DNA of 18,836 nt from Pseudomonadota bacterium (GTDB taxonomy: Bacteria; Pseudomonadota; Alphaproteobacteria; Sphingomonadales; Sphingomonadaceae): NCBI GenBank assembly GCA_023432995.1, contig JAEZES010000277.1, positions 1-18,836 on the forward strand, read 5' to 3'. The translations under genes were made by a program, and so were the position numbers. Numbering within the stretch: position 1 is the stretch's first letter; each line of letters begins with the position of its first letter. Below the pieces are notes generated by a model. That model did not search any database. It had not been told where the DNA came from and saw only the letters and a program-made list of their open reading frames with translations. This document shows positions 6,584 through 13,097 of this stretch, one piece after another.

Positions 6584-7435
6584 GTGGTTCGAACGGTGAT
6601 CGTCGCCTTCGCCTCTTTCGCTCTGGTCCTGTCCGCCGGTGCGGCCTCGCGCAACGCGGACGACCGGCAGCCCCTGTCGTACGGCAGCGACCCGCTGCAG
6701 GAGGTCGACTACTGGGCCGGGCCCTCGCCCGACTCACCGCTCGTGGTGTTCGTCCACGGAGGCGGCTGGTCGCGCGGCGACAAGCGGATGATGTGGCGCT
6801 CGGACAAGCTCGAGCACTGGCGGGCGCAGGGCTACGCGGTCGCCTCGGTCAACTACCGGCTGGTGCCCGAGGCCACGGTCGAACAGCAGGCGGCCGACAT
6901 CGCCGCGGCGCTGGCACACCTCAAGGCGCGCAGCGGACCGCTCGGCTTCGACCCCGAGCGCATAGCGCTCGTCGGCCATAGCGCCGGTGCGCATCTCGTG
7001 GCGCTGATCGGCACCGATCCCGTCCATCTGCAGAGCGCCGGCCTGTCGTTCGCCGACATCGACGGCGTGGTCCCGCTCGACGGCGCCGCCTACGACGTCG
7101 CGCAGCAGCTCGACGAGGGCCCGCGGATCATGGAGCGGACCTATCGCCAGGCCTTCGGGCAGGACCCGGCACGACAGCAGCGGCTTTCGCCGACGGCGCA
7201 GGCCCCGGCGCCGAACGCCGCGGCGTTCCTGATCCTGCACGTCCAGCGTCCGGACGGGATCAAGCAGAGCGAAGCCCTGGGCGCGGCGCTGCGCCGCGGC
7301 GGCACGCCGGCTGAAGTGCGCGGTTTTGCGGGCACCGGCCTGAGCGGGCACGCCGCGATCAACCGGCGGCTGGGAGACCCGGACTATCCCGCCACGCCGG
7401 TACTGGACGCGTTTCTCGAGCGCGTCTTCAGCTAG
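6584..7435 (+). CDS. Exported alpha/beta hydrolase (esterase/carboxylesterase-like)
   Basis: A 283-residue alpha/beta-hydrolase-fold enzyme with an N-terminal signal-like segment (MVRTVIVAFASFALVLSAGAASRN), suggesting a periplasmic location. The oxyanion-hole motif HGGGW (58-62) and the nucleophile elbow GHSAGAH (131-137, Ser133) place it near the hormone-sensitive-lipase/carboxylesterase branch. Asp224 (ILHVQRPDG) and His256 (GLSGHAAINR) complete a plausible catalytic triad. The substrate is unknown; short-chain esters or an acyl-peptide are possible. The start is GTG at 6584, supported by GGAGGAG at 6571-6577; no ATG fits better. The stop overlaps the hisZ stop from the opposite strand by four bases (7432-7435). 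It is the last of three plus-strand genes set between hisZ and purA. Confidence 0.88.
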   Translation: MVRTVIVAFASFALVLSAGAASRNADDRQPLSYGSDPLQEVDYWAGPSPDSPLVVFVHGGGWSRGDKRMMWRSDKLEHWRAQGYAVASVNYRLVPEATVEQQAADIAAALAHLKARSGPLGFDPERIALVGHSAGAHLVALIGTDPVHLQSAGLSFADIDGVVPLDGAAYDVAQQLDEGPRIMERTYRQAFGQDPARQQRLSPTAQAPAPNAAAFLILHVQRPDGIKQSEALGAALRRGGTPAEVRGFAGTGLSGHAAINRRLGDPDYPATPVLDAFLERVFS

Positions 7436-8550
7436 CTCGACAGGGCCCGCGCCGCACCATTCTCGAGCCGGTGCGAGCAGCCGAGCTCGGCGGCATCGTC
7501 GGCGTCGGACAGGGCTGCGACCGTGCGCCAGCCTTCGGCCCGCAGCGCCGCGGCGGCGGCCGGCTCGTGGCCGAGCGGCAGGAACACCGCCTCGCGGCGC
7601 GGCTCGCTCGCCTTGACCGCCTCGACGAGGTCCTCCGGATAAAGCGAGAAGCCGATCGCCGCCTCCTCGGTGCCGTGGATGCGGTAGGTCCCGCCGCGGC
7701 CGAGCGTGCCGCGCACATCGTCGGCGTAGAGCGTGAAGCCGAGCCAGGTCTGGTACTCGAAGCCGTGCCGCTCGGCCGGGTCGAGCGTCAGCCGGGCGCG
7801 CCCCGCGACGCGCGTGGCGATCTGCTGCAGCCCTTCGATGCGGCTGGCGAGGACGCCGCTCGCGTCGATCTGGGCGAGCTTGCCGATCGCCTCCGCGAAC
7901 GGCCCGCTGGCGTAAAGCAGCGGCACGTAGGCCTCGCCCCCCGCCTCGCGCAGGCCGCCGGCGTCCTTGGCGTCGAGCTTTTCGCGCACCGCCTGGACCT
8001 GTTCCGGCGCGAGCGGGAATTCCTCGGCCGCGAGCGTGTCGACGAGATCGGGCAACGTGAAATCGACCGAGATGCCGCTCGCGCCGGCCGCCTCGAGCGA
8101 AGCGATCGCCAGCTCGACGATTTCGGCCGCCGCCGCCACTGAATCGCTGCCGATCAGCTCGGCGCCGAGCTGCAGCGCCTCGCGCCGCGGATCGAGCTGG
8201 TCGCCGGCGATGCGCGCCACCTGCCCGGCGTAGCACAGCCGCAGAGGGCGCGGCTTGCCGGCGAGCCCGGTGGCGGCGATGCGGCCGATCTGCGGCGTCA
8301 TGTCCGAACGCAGGGCCAGCGTGCGCAGGCTCCGCGGATCGACGAAACGGAACAGCTTGCGCGTGCGCACCCCGTCCATCCGGCGGGCGATCGATTGCAT
8401 GAACTCGATCAGCGGCGGGCGCACGCGGTCGTAGCCGTGCGCGTCGAGCACCGCGAGCACCGCACGCTCGATCCGCGCCGCCGCCGCGGTGCTCTGCGGC
8501 AGGCGGTCCTCGAGCCCTTCGGGCAGGAGATCGGCGGCGGGATCGGTCAT
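7432..8550 (-). CDS. hisZ: ATP phosphoribosyltransferase regulatory subunit HisZ
   Basis: HisZ is a paralogue of histidyl-tRNA synthetase that lacks aminoacylation activity. It forms a complex with the short form of HisG and makes the first step of histidine synthesis active and histidine-sensitive. The 372-residue protein begins with the class II synthetase core: motif 1 region YDRVRPPLIEF (40-50), DGVRTRKLFRFVD, then the motif 2 region LALRSDMTPQIGRIAAT (78-94) and RLCYAGQVAR with RREALQLGAELIG (122-134). The C-terminal GTYRIHGTEEAAIGFSLYPE corresponds to the motif 3 area. The anticodon-binding domain of true HisS is absent, as expected. ATG at 8550 is chosen, although the frame is open further upstream through a repeat element; AAGG lies about 12 bases before it. 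It follows serA on the same strand. No hisG is in the window. Confidence 0.93.
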   Translation of the reverse strand: MTDPAADLLPEGLEDRLPQSTAAAARIERAVLAVLDAHGYDRVRPPLIEFMQSIARRMDGVRTRKLFRFVDPRSLRTLALRSDMTPQIGRIAATGLAGKPRPLRLCYAGQVARIAGDQLDPRREALQLGAELIGSDSVAAAAEIVELAIASLEAAGASGISVDFTLPDLVDTLAAEEFPLAPEQVQAVREKLDAKDAGGLREAGGEAYVPLLYASGPFAEAIGKLAQIDASGVLASRIEGLQQIATRVAGRARLTLDPAERHGFEYQTWLGFTLYADDVRGTLGRGGTYRIHGTEEAAIGFSLYPEDLVEAVKASEPRREAVFLPLGHEPAAAAALRAEGWRTVAALSDADDAAELGCSHRLENGAARALSS

Positions 8551-8586
8551 GCACGAGGCCTTAGCGGGGGCCGTGCCCGCTGTCAC

Positions 8587-8678
8587 CGTCATCCCGGCGC
8601 AAGCCGGGACCTCATGCCGCCGGGCGCCCGAGAGGGTCGGCTCGGCCGCACGAAGTCCCGGCGCTCGCCCGGATGACG
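8587..8678. repeat. Palindromic dispersed repeat, copy A (92 bp)
   Basis: It starts CGTCATCCCGGCG and ends with the near-inverse GCCCGGATGACG; the outer 24 bases of the two ends match at 20 positions when one is inverted. The left arm also folds on itself (CCCGGC 8593-8598, loop GCAA, GCCGGG 8603-8608). It fills most of the gap between serA and hisZ. It resembles copy B at 10297-10392 in inverted orientation, differing by point changes and small indels. No reading frame or transposase is linked to it. The CGTCATCCCGG pattern is familiar as a dispersed intergenic repeat in alphaproteobacterial genomes (from memory). Confidence 0.8.
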
Positions 8679-8698
8679 ATCCGCTGTGCGGATCGTCA
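8674..8698 (-). terminator. 11-bp perfect hairpin that includes the serA stop codon
   Basis: The arm TGACGATCCGC (minus strand, 8698-8688) pairs perfectly with the arm at 8684-8674 around a 3-base ACA loop. The first three bases of the stem are the serA stop codon TGA, and the far arm overlaps the end of repeat copy A by five bases. No U-tract follows. It may terminate or attenuate transcription between serA and hisZ, or protect the serA mRNA end. Confidence 0.5.
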
Positions 8699-10279
8699 GA
8701 ACGCCAGCGCCATCGCGCGCTTGACGCCCGGCAGGGCGCGCGCCGCCTCGAGCACCGAGTGCGGCACCTCGCTGTCGACCGAAAGCAGCAGCACCGCTTC
8801 ACCGCCGGCCTCGCGCCGCCCGAGATTGAACGTGCCGATGTTGATGCCGTTCTCCCCGAGCAGCGTGCCGATCCGGCCGATGAAGCCCGGCGCGTCCTCG
8901 TTGACGATGTACATCATGTGCCCGGCGAGCTCGGCCTCGACCTTGATCCCGAACAGCTCGACCAGCCTTGGCTCGGAGTTGCTGAACAGCGTGCCGGCCA
9001 CCGACCGCTCGCCCTGCTCGGTCTTGACCGAGACGCGCAGCAGCGTGTGGTAGTCGCCTTCCCTCTCGGTCCGCACCTCGCGCACCTCGATCCCGCGTTC
9101 CTTGGCGAGGAACGGCGCGTTGACCATGTTCACGCTGTCCGACTGGACGCGGAGGAAGCCCGCCAGCACCGCGGCGACGATCGGCTTGATGTTGAGCTCG
9201 CTCGCGGCGCCCTCGGTGTGGATCGAGATGCGCGGCAGCGAGCCGGTGGTCAGCTGGCCGACCAGCGAGCCGAGCTTTTCGGCCAGGGCCATGTACGGCT
9301 TGAGCTTGGGCGCCTCCTCGGCCGAGAGCGACGGCACGTTGAGGGCGTTGGTGATGCCGCCGGTGACCAGGTAATCGCTGAGCTGCTCGGCAACCTGCAG
9401 CGCGACGTTGACCTGGGCCTCGTTGGTCGAGGCGCCGAGATGCGGCGTGGCGACGAAGTTGGGCGTGCCGAACAGCGGGTGCTCCTTGGCCGGCTCGGTC
9501 ACGAACACGTCGAGCGCGGCCCCGGCGACATGCCCGGAATCGAGCAGCTCCTTGAGCGCGGCCTCATCGACCAGCCCGCCGCGGGCGCAGTTGATGATGC
9601 GCACGCCCTTCTTGGTCTTGAGCAGGTTCTCGCGGCTCAGGATGTTGCGCGTCTGGTCGGTCAGCGGGGTGTGCAAGGTGATGAAGTCGGCCCGTGCGAG
9701 CAGCTCGTCGAGTTCGACTTTTTCCACCCCCATCTCGACCGCGCGCTCGGGCGACAGGAACGGGTCGTAGGCGACGACCTTCATCCTCAGACCGTGGGCG
9801 CGGTCGGCGACGATCGAGCCGATGTTGCCGGCGCCGATCAGGCCGAGCGTCTTGCCGGTGACCTCGACGCCCATGAAGTCGTTCTTCGGCCACTTGCCGG
9901 CCTGGGTCTGCGCGTTCGCCTCGGGCAGCTGGCGGGCGAGCGCGAACATCAGCGCGACCGCATGCTCGGCGGTGGTGATCGAATTGCCGAACGGCGTGTT
10001 CATCACCACGATGCCCTTGGCCGAGGCGTGGGGGATGTCGACGTTGTCGACGCCGATGCCGGCGCGGCCGATCACCTTGAGGTTGGTGGCGGCGTCGATG
10101 ATTTCCTTGGTCACCTTGGTCGCCGAGCGGATCGCGAGGCCGTCGTACTGGCCGATCACCGCCTTGAGCTCGTCGGGGGTCATCCCCGTCTTGACGTCGA
10201 CCTCGCAGCCGCGCTCCTCGAAGATGCGCGCGGCGTTGGGGTCCATCTTGTCCGAGATGAGGACTTTGGGCTTGGTCAT
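8696..10279 (-). CDS. serA: D-3-phosphoglycerate dehydrogenase, long form
   Basis: SerA oxidises 3-phosphoglycerate to 3-phosphohydroxypyruvate with NAD, the first committed step of serine synthesis. The 527-residue length fits the long type with an extra ASB domain and a C-terminal ACT domain. The NAD-binding Rossmann motif is GLIGAGNIGSIVADR (146-160). The catalytic residues lie in NCARGGLVDEAAL (Arg233), DVFVTEP (Glu262) and TPHLGASTNEAQ (His280). Residues about 320-450 form the ASB domain and about 455-527 the ACT domain (MMYIVNEDAPGFIGRIGTLL), the usual site of serine feedback in enzymes that have it. ATG at 10279 follows GGAGA about ten bases upstream. serC lies upstream and hisZ downstream on the same strand; both gaps are filled by copies of one palindromic repeat, and the stop codon is within a hairpin. 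Confidence 0.97.
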   Translation of the reverse strand: MTKPKVLISDKMDPNAARIFEERGCEVDVKTGMTPDELKAVIGQYDGLAIRSATKVTKEIIDAATNLKVIGRAGIGVDNVDIPHASAKGIVVMNTPFGNSITTAEHAVALMFALARQLPEANAQTQAGKWPKNDFMGVEVTGKTLGLIGAGNIGSIVADRAHGLRMKVVAYDPFLSPERAVEMGVEKVELDELLARADFITLHTPLTDQTRNILSRENLLKTKKGVRIINCARGGLVDEAALKELLDSGHVAGAALDVFVTEPAKEHPLFGTPNFVATPHLGASTNEAQVNVALQVAEQLSDYLVTGGITNALNVPSLSAEEAPKLKPYMALAEKLGSLVGQLTTGSLPRISIHTEGAASELNIKPIVAAVLAGFLRVQSDSVNMVNAPFLAKERGIEVREVRTEREGDYHTLLRVSVKTEQGERSVAGTLFSNSEPRLVELFGIKVEAELAGHMMYIVNEDAPGFIGRIGTLLGENGINIGTFNLGRREAGGEAVLLLSVDSEVPHSVLEAARALPGVKRAMALAF

Positions 10280-10296
10280 GATGAATTCTCCAAATT

Positions 10297-10392
10297 CGTC
10301 ATCCCGGACTTGATCCGGGACCTCGTGCGGCCGGGCTGACCCTGTCGAGGGCGCGCTTGCGGCACGAGGTCCCGGCTTTCGCCGGGATGACG
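10297..10392. repeat. Palindromic dispersed repeat, copy B (96 bp)
   Basis: Its ends are CGTCATCCCGG and the exact inverse CCGGGATGACG. The inverted similarity extends about 31 bases inwards, to CCTCGTGC/GCACGAGG. Each arm can also fold separately: CCCGG (10303-10307) with CCGGG (10315-10319), and CCCGGC (10371-10376) with GCCGGG (10381-10386). The element occupies nearly the whole serC-serA gap and would be transcribed as structured RNA between the two genes. The reverse complement of copy B aligns well with copy A, so the two copies around serA are inverted relative to each other. Confidence 0.82.
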
Positions 10393-10400
10393 ATCGTTGT

Positions 10401-11543
10401 TCAGGCGGGCGCCAGCGAGGCCCTGGTCTCGGCCCAGGCCCAGGCGACCCACGGGCCGAGCGCCTCGATGTCGGCGGTGTCGACCGTCGCCCCGCACCAG
10501 ATGCGCAGCCCGGGCGGGGCGTCGCGGTAGCCGGCGATGTCGTAGGCTGCGCCGTGCTCCTCGAGCAGCTTGGCGAATGCCTTGATGAAGTCGGCGTCGG
10601 CGCCTGCGACAGTCAGGCACACCGAGGTCTTCGAGCGGATGCCCTTGTCCTCGGCGAGATGGCCGAGCCAGTCGCGCTCGGCAACGATCCTGTCGAGTGC
10701 CGCGGCATTGGCGGTGCTGCGCGCCTTGAGCGCCTCGAGCCCGCCGATATCCTGCGCCCATTCGAGCGCCCAGATCGCGTCCTCGACCGCCAGCATCGAC
10801 GGGGTGTTGATCGTCTCGCCCTTGAAGATGCCTTCGGCGAGCTTGCCCTTGGCCATCAGGCGGAACACCTTCGGCAGCGGCCACGGCGGGGTGTGCTGTT
10901 CGAGACGCTCGACCGCGCGCGGACCGAGGATCAGCACGCCGTGCGCGCCCTCCCCGCCGAGCACCTTCTGCCACGAAAAGGTCGCGACATCGATCCTGTC
11001 CCACGGGATGTCGTAGGCAAACACGGCGCTGGTCGCGTCGCAGAACGACAGGCCCTGACGGTCGGCAGCGATCCACTCGCCGTCGGGCACGCGCACGCCG
11101 CTGGTCGTGCCGTTCCAGGTGAACAGCACGTCGTCCGACCAGTCGACCCGGTCGAGATCCGGCAGCTGCCCGTAGTCGGCGCGCATCACATTGGCTTCGA
11201 TCTTGAGCTGCTTGACGACGTCGGTGACCCAACCCTCGCCAAAGCTCTCCCACGCCAGCGCGGTCACGCCGCGCGCGCCGAGCATCGTCCACATCGCCAT
11301 CTCGAAGGCGCCGGTGTCCGAGCCGGGCACGATGCCGATGCGATGGGTGTCGGGCAGCTGCAGCACCTCGCGCATCAGGTCGATGCAATACTGCAGGCGC
11401 GATTTGCCGATCTTGGCGCGGTGCGAGCGGCCGAGCGATTCGGTGGCGAGCTTGTCGGGGGAATATCCGGGCGGCTTGGCGCAGGGACCGGATGAAAAGA
11501 ACGGACGCGCAGGCTTGCGCGCCGGCACAGGGTGGTCAGTCAA
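10401..11543 (-). CDS. serC: Phosphoserine aminotransferase
   Basis: SerC transfers the amino group of glutamate to 3-phosphohydroxypyruvate, giving phosphoserine; it is a PLP enzyme of fold type I. The 380-residue protein starts with PARPFFSSGPCAKPPGYSPD and shows ESLGRSHRAKIGKSRL, the phosphate/substrate loop, and FSWQKVLGGEGAHGVLILGP with the PLP-binding Lys193. The sequence resembles the branch found in Alphaproteobacteria and methanogens more than the E. coli type. The start is TTG at 11543-11541: GGAG lies eight bases upstream in an AAGGAGAGA stretch and no ATG is close, although a GTG lies five codons further in. It is the first gene of the serC-serA-hisZ series. A TTGACT hexamer at 11628-11623 might be a -35 element, but no convincing -10 follows. 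Confidence 0.95.
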   Translation of the reverse strand: MTDHPVPARKPARPFFSSGPCAKPPGYSPDKLATESLGRSHRAKIGKSRLQYCIDLMREVLQLPDTHRIGIVPGSDTGAFEMAMWTMLGARGVTALAWESFGEGWVTDVVKQLKIEANVMRADYGQLPDLDRVDWSDDVLFTWNGTTSGVRVPDGEWIAADRQGLSFCDATSAVFAYDIPWDRIDVATFSWQKVLGGEGAHGVLILGPRAVERLEQHTPPWPLPKVFRLMAKGKLAEGIFKGETINTPSMLAVEDAIWALEWAQDIGGLEALKARSTANAAALDRIVAERDWLGHLAEDKGIRSKTSVCLTVAGADADFIKAFAKLLEEHGAAYDIAGYRDAPPGLRIWCGATVDTADIEALGPWVAWAWAETRASLAPA

Positions 11544-11649
11544 TGTAGTCTCTCCTTGCAGAGAGCACGCGCGGCGTTGGGACCGCGTGGCCCGCCGGCG
11601 GCCCTAGAGATGCGCAGCGGCGAGTCAAGCGATTCCACATCGGGATTTC

Positions 11650-11678
11650 TTGGAATCGGCGCGGCAATAATGTAAAAG
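11650..11678 (+). promoter_or_regulatory. Candidate promoter, possibly giving a leaderless transcript
   Basis: TTGGAA (11650-11655), 17 bases, then TAAAAG (11673-11678). Transcription about seven bases downstream would start at or next to the ATG at 11685, which itself has no recognisable ribosome binding site. The agreement of the two observations suggests a leaderless mRNA, but neither hexamer is strong. Confidence 0.3.
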
Positions 11679-11684
11679 TGCGGC

Positions 11685-12299
11685 ATGAGCCGCGGGAACG
11701 ACATTTCCGTGCTGCTGGGCGCCGCTGCGCTCATCCTGACCGCTTCGCCCGCGGCGGCCGAGCCCAAGCCCGTGGACAGCTGGGGCCGCGCGGACGTCGA
11801 CTACGAAACCTATCGCAACGACGCACTCGAATGCGGACTGCTCGGCTATTCCGCCGACGTGTCGCAGACCGAGCAGGCGCGAATGTTCGTCACCGCGACC
11901 CGCCAGCTCGAATCGATCGACAACACCAACTACGCCGGCCCCGGCGCGACGGCTGCCGCGGCGGTCGGCGGCGGAGGGTCGCAAGGCGGGGTCCAGGTTC
12001 CCGACGTGTCGTCGGCGGCCATGGTGTCGAGAGGGGTCGAGCAGGCGCGGCAGTACGAACAGGTCCGCCGCAGCATTCGCCCCGAACGGCGGATGGAGGA
12101 GCTCAAGCGCGGGATGACCGCCGTCGTCGAGGACTGCCTGCGCGAGCGCGGCTACGTCCAGTTTCGGCTGACCGACGAGCAGCGCGAAGCGCTGTCGAAG
12201 CTCAGGCGGGGCTCGGACGAACGCCGCCAGTTCCTCCACCGGCTGGCCTCGAACCTCGCGGTGCTCGACGCGCAGGGCCTGGCGCGCGCGCGATCCTGA
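11685..12299 (+). CDS. Small secreted protein of unknown function
   Basis: A 204-residue protein with an N-terminal signal peptide (hydrophobic 8-20, probable cut after SPAAA at about 25), thus periplasmic. The mature part has YETYRNDALECGLLGYSAD (Cys50), a Gly/Ala-rich linker (GPGATAAAAVGGGGSQGG, about 85-102) and a helical C-terminal half with VVEDCLRERGYVQFRLTDEQ (Cys151). Only these two cysteines are present and they could form a disulphide. I recognise the RGY-x-x-FRLT-x-x-Q pattern from sphingomonad conserved hypotheticals but know no function. No Shine-Dalgarno sequence precedes the ATG (see promoter entry). It is divergent from serC and 102 bases upstream of the extensin-family gene. 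Confidence 0.8.
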   Translation: MSRGNDISVLLGAAALILTASPAAAEPKPVDSWGRADVDYETYRNDALECGLLGYSADVSQTEQARMFVTATRQLESIDNTNYAGPGATAAAAVGGGGSQGGVQVPDVSSAAMVSRGVEQARQYEQVRRSIRPERRMEELKRGMTAVVEDCLRERGYVQFRLTDEQREALSKLRRGSDERRQFLHRLASNLAVLDAQGLARARS

Positions 12300-12333
12300 G
12301 TCGCCTGAGCCGGGCATAGCGCTTCGGCCGCCG

Positions 12334-12363
12334 TTGCCCCCGCGGCCCAAGAGCCTGTATTAT
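12334..12363 (+). promoter_or_regulatory. Candidate promoter of the extensin-family lipoprotein gene
   Basis: TTGCCC (12334-12339), 18 bases, then TATTAT (12358-12363), a strong -10-like hexamer in otherwise GC-rich DNA. A start near 12370 would leave a leader of about 32 bases before the ATG at 12402. The ribosome binding site there is weak. Confidence 0.4.
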
Positions 12364-12401
12364 TAGGCAATCGTTAACCATGCGGCTGAGAACATGCCGT
12401 C

Positions 12402-13097
12402 ATGAGGGTTCCTCTTGTCCTGACCTTTCTCGCGGCGGCGCTGGCCGGCTGCACGATGCTTCCCGGGAGCGGCGGCGAGCAACGCCGCTCGGCCGACGGC
12501 GGGGCGCGCTATTCGTCTCCGGTCGTCCAGTCGCTGCCCGGCCCGCGCCGCGAGGCCGACGGGCAATGCCTGTCACGGCTCGGCCAGATGGGCGCCGACT
12601 ATGCGGCGCTGCCCGACCGATACCTCGACCGCGGCTGCACCAATCTCGGCACCGTGCAACTGGCCGCGCTGGCGGCCGACCAGTCGACGCTCGCGGTGAC
12701 CAACCTCGGCCCGGTCACCTGCGAGGTCGGACAGGCGTTTGCCGCCTGGGCCCGCTTCGGGGTCGACCGCGCGGCGCGGCAGATCCTCGGCTCGGGGCTG
12801 CGCAGCATCGAGACGATGGGCAGCTATTCCTGCCGCAACGTCGCCGGCACCGACCGGCGCTCGGGCCATGCCATTGGGGCCGCGATCGACGTGTCGGGTT
12901 TCGTTCTCGAGGACGGCCGGCGAGTGACCGTCAGCAGCGGATGGCACGGCAGCGCGCGCGAGCGCGAGTTCCTGCGCGTGGTCCAGCGCAGCGCGTGCAA
13001 GCGATTCGCCACCGTGCTCGGGCCCGACTACAACGCGGCGCACCACGACCACCTGCACGTCGAAGGCGTGATCGGGACGTCGAGCTACTGCCGCTGA
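12402..13097 (+). CDS. Extensin-family lipoprotein, M15-like metal-site motifs
   Basis: A 231-residue protein of the bacterial Extensin-like C-terminal family. It begins with a lipoprotein signal ending in LAGC (14-17), so Cys17 is likely lipidated and the protein anchored to a membrane facing the periplasm. The C-terminal domain holds SGHAIGAAIDVSGF (154-167) and HHDHLHV (214-220). The spacing H156-x6-D163 with a later H217-x-H219 is that of zinc-dependent D-Ala-D-Ala carboxypeptidases/endopeptidases of the M15/LAS type, suggesting action on peptidoglycan. Six further cysteines (56, 79, 107, 144, 199, 230) may pair in the periplasm. The name comes from plant extensins and says little about the bacterial role. 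The last 13 bases overlap the 3' end of the convergent regulator gene. Confidence 0.85.
   Translation: MRVPLVLTFLAAALAGCTMLPGSGGEQRRSADGGARYSSPVVQSLPGPRREADGQCLSRLGQMGADYAALPDRYLDRGCTNLGTVQLAALAADQSTLAVTNLGPVTCEVGQAFAAWARFGVDRAARQILGSGLRSIETMGSYSCRNVAGTDRRSGHAIGAAIDVSGFVLEDGRRVTVSSGWHGSAREREFLRVVQRSACKRFATVLGPDYNAAHHDHLHVEGVIGTSSYCR

Noticed and set aside
6734..8554. Minus-strand open frame of about 606 codons across the hydrolase and hisZ
   Set aside because: It runs antisense through the hydrolase and out of frame through hisZ; Arg/Ala-rich and without motifs.
8551..8802. Upstream extension of HisZ to an earlier start
   Set aside because: The extension would translate the repeat element and part of the serA coding region; HisZ homology begins close to the ATG at 8550.
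8489..10339. Very long plus-strand open frame (about 616 codons) opposite hisZ and serA
   Set aside because: It is antisense to two well-conserved enzymes, is composed mainly of Arg/Asp/Gly/Val typical of reverse-strand reading of GC-rich genes, and contains the translated repeat elements.
8587..10392. The two CGTCATCCCGG repeats as parts of a CRISPR array or attachment sites
   Set aside because: There are only two copies, 1.7 kb apart and inverted, with a housekeeping gene between them and no cas or integrase gene.
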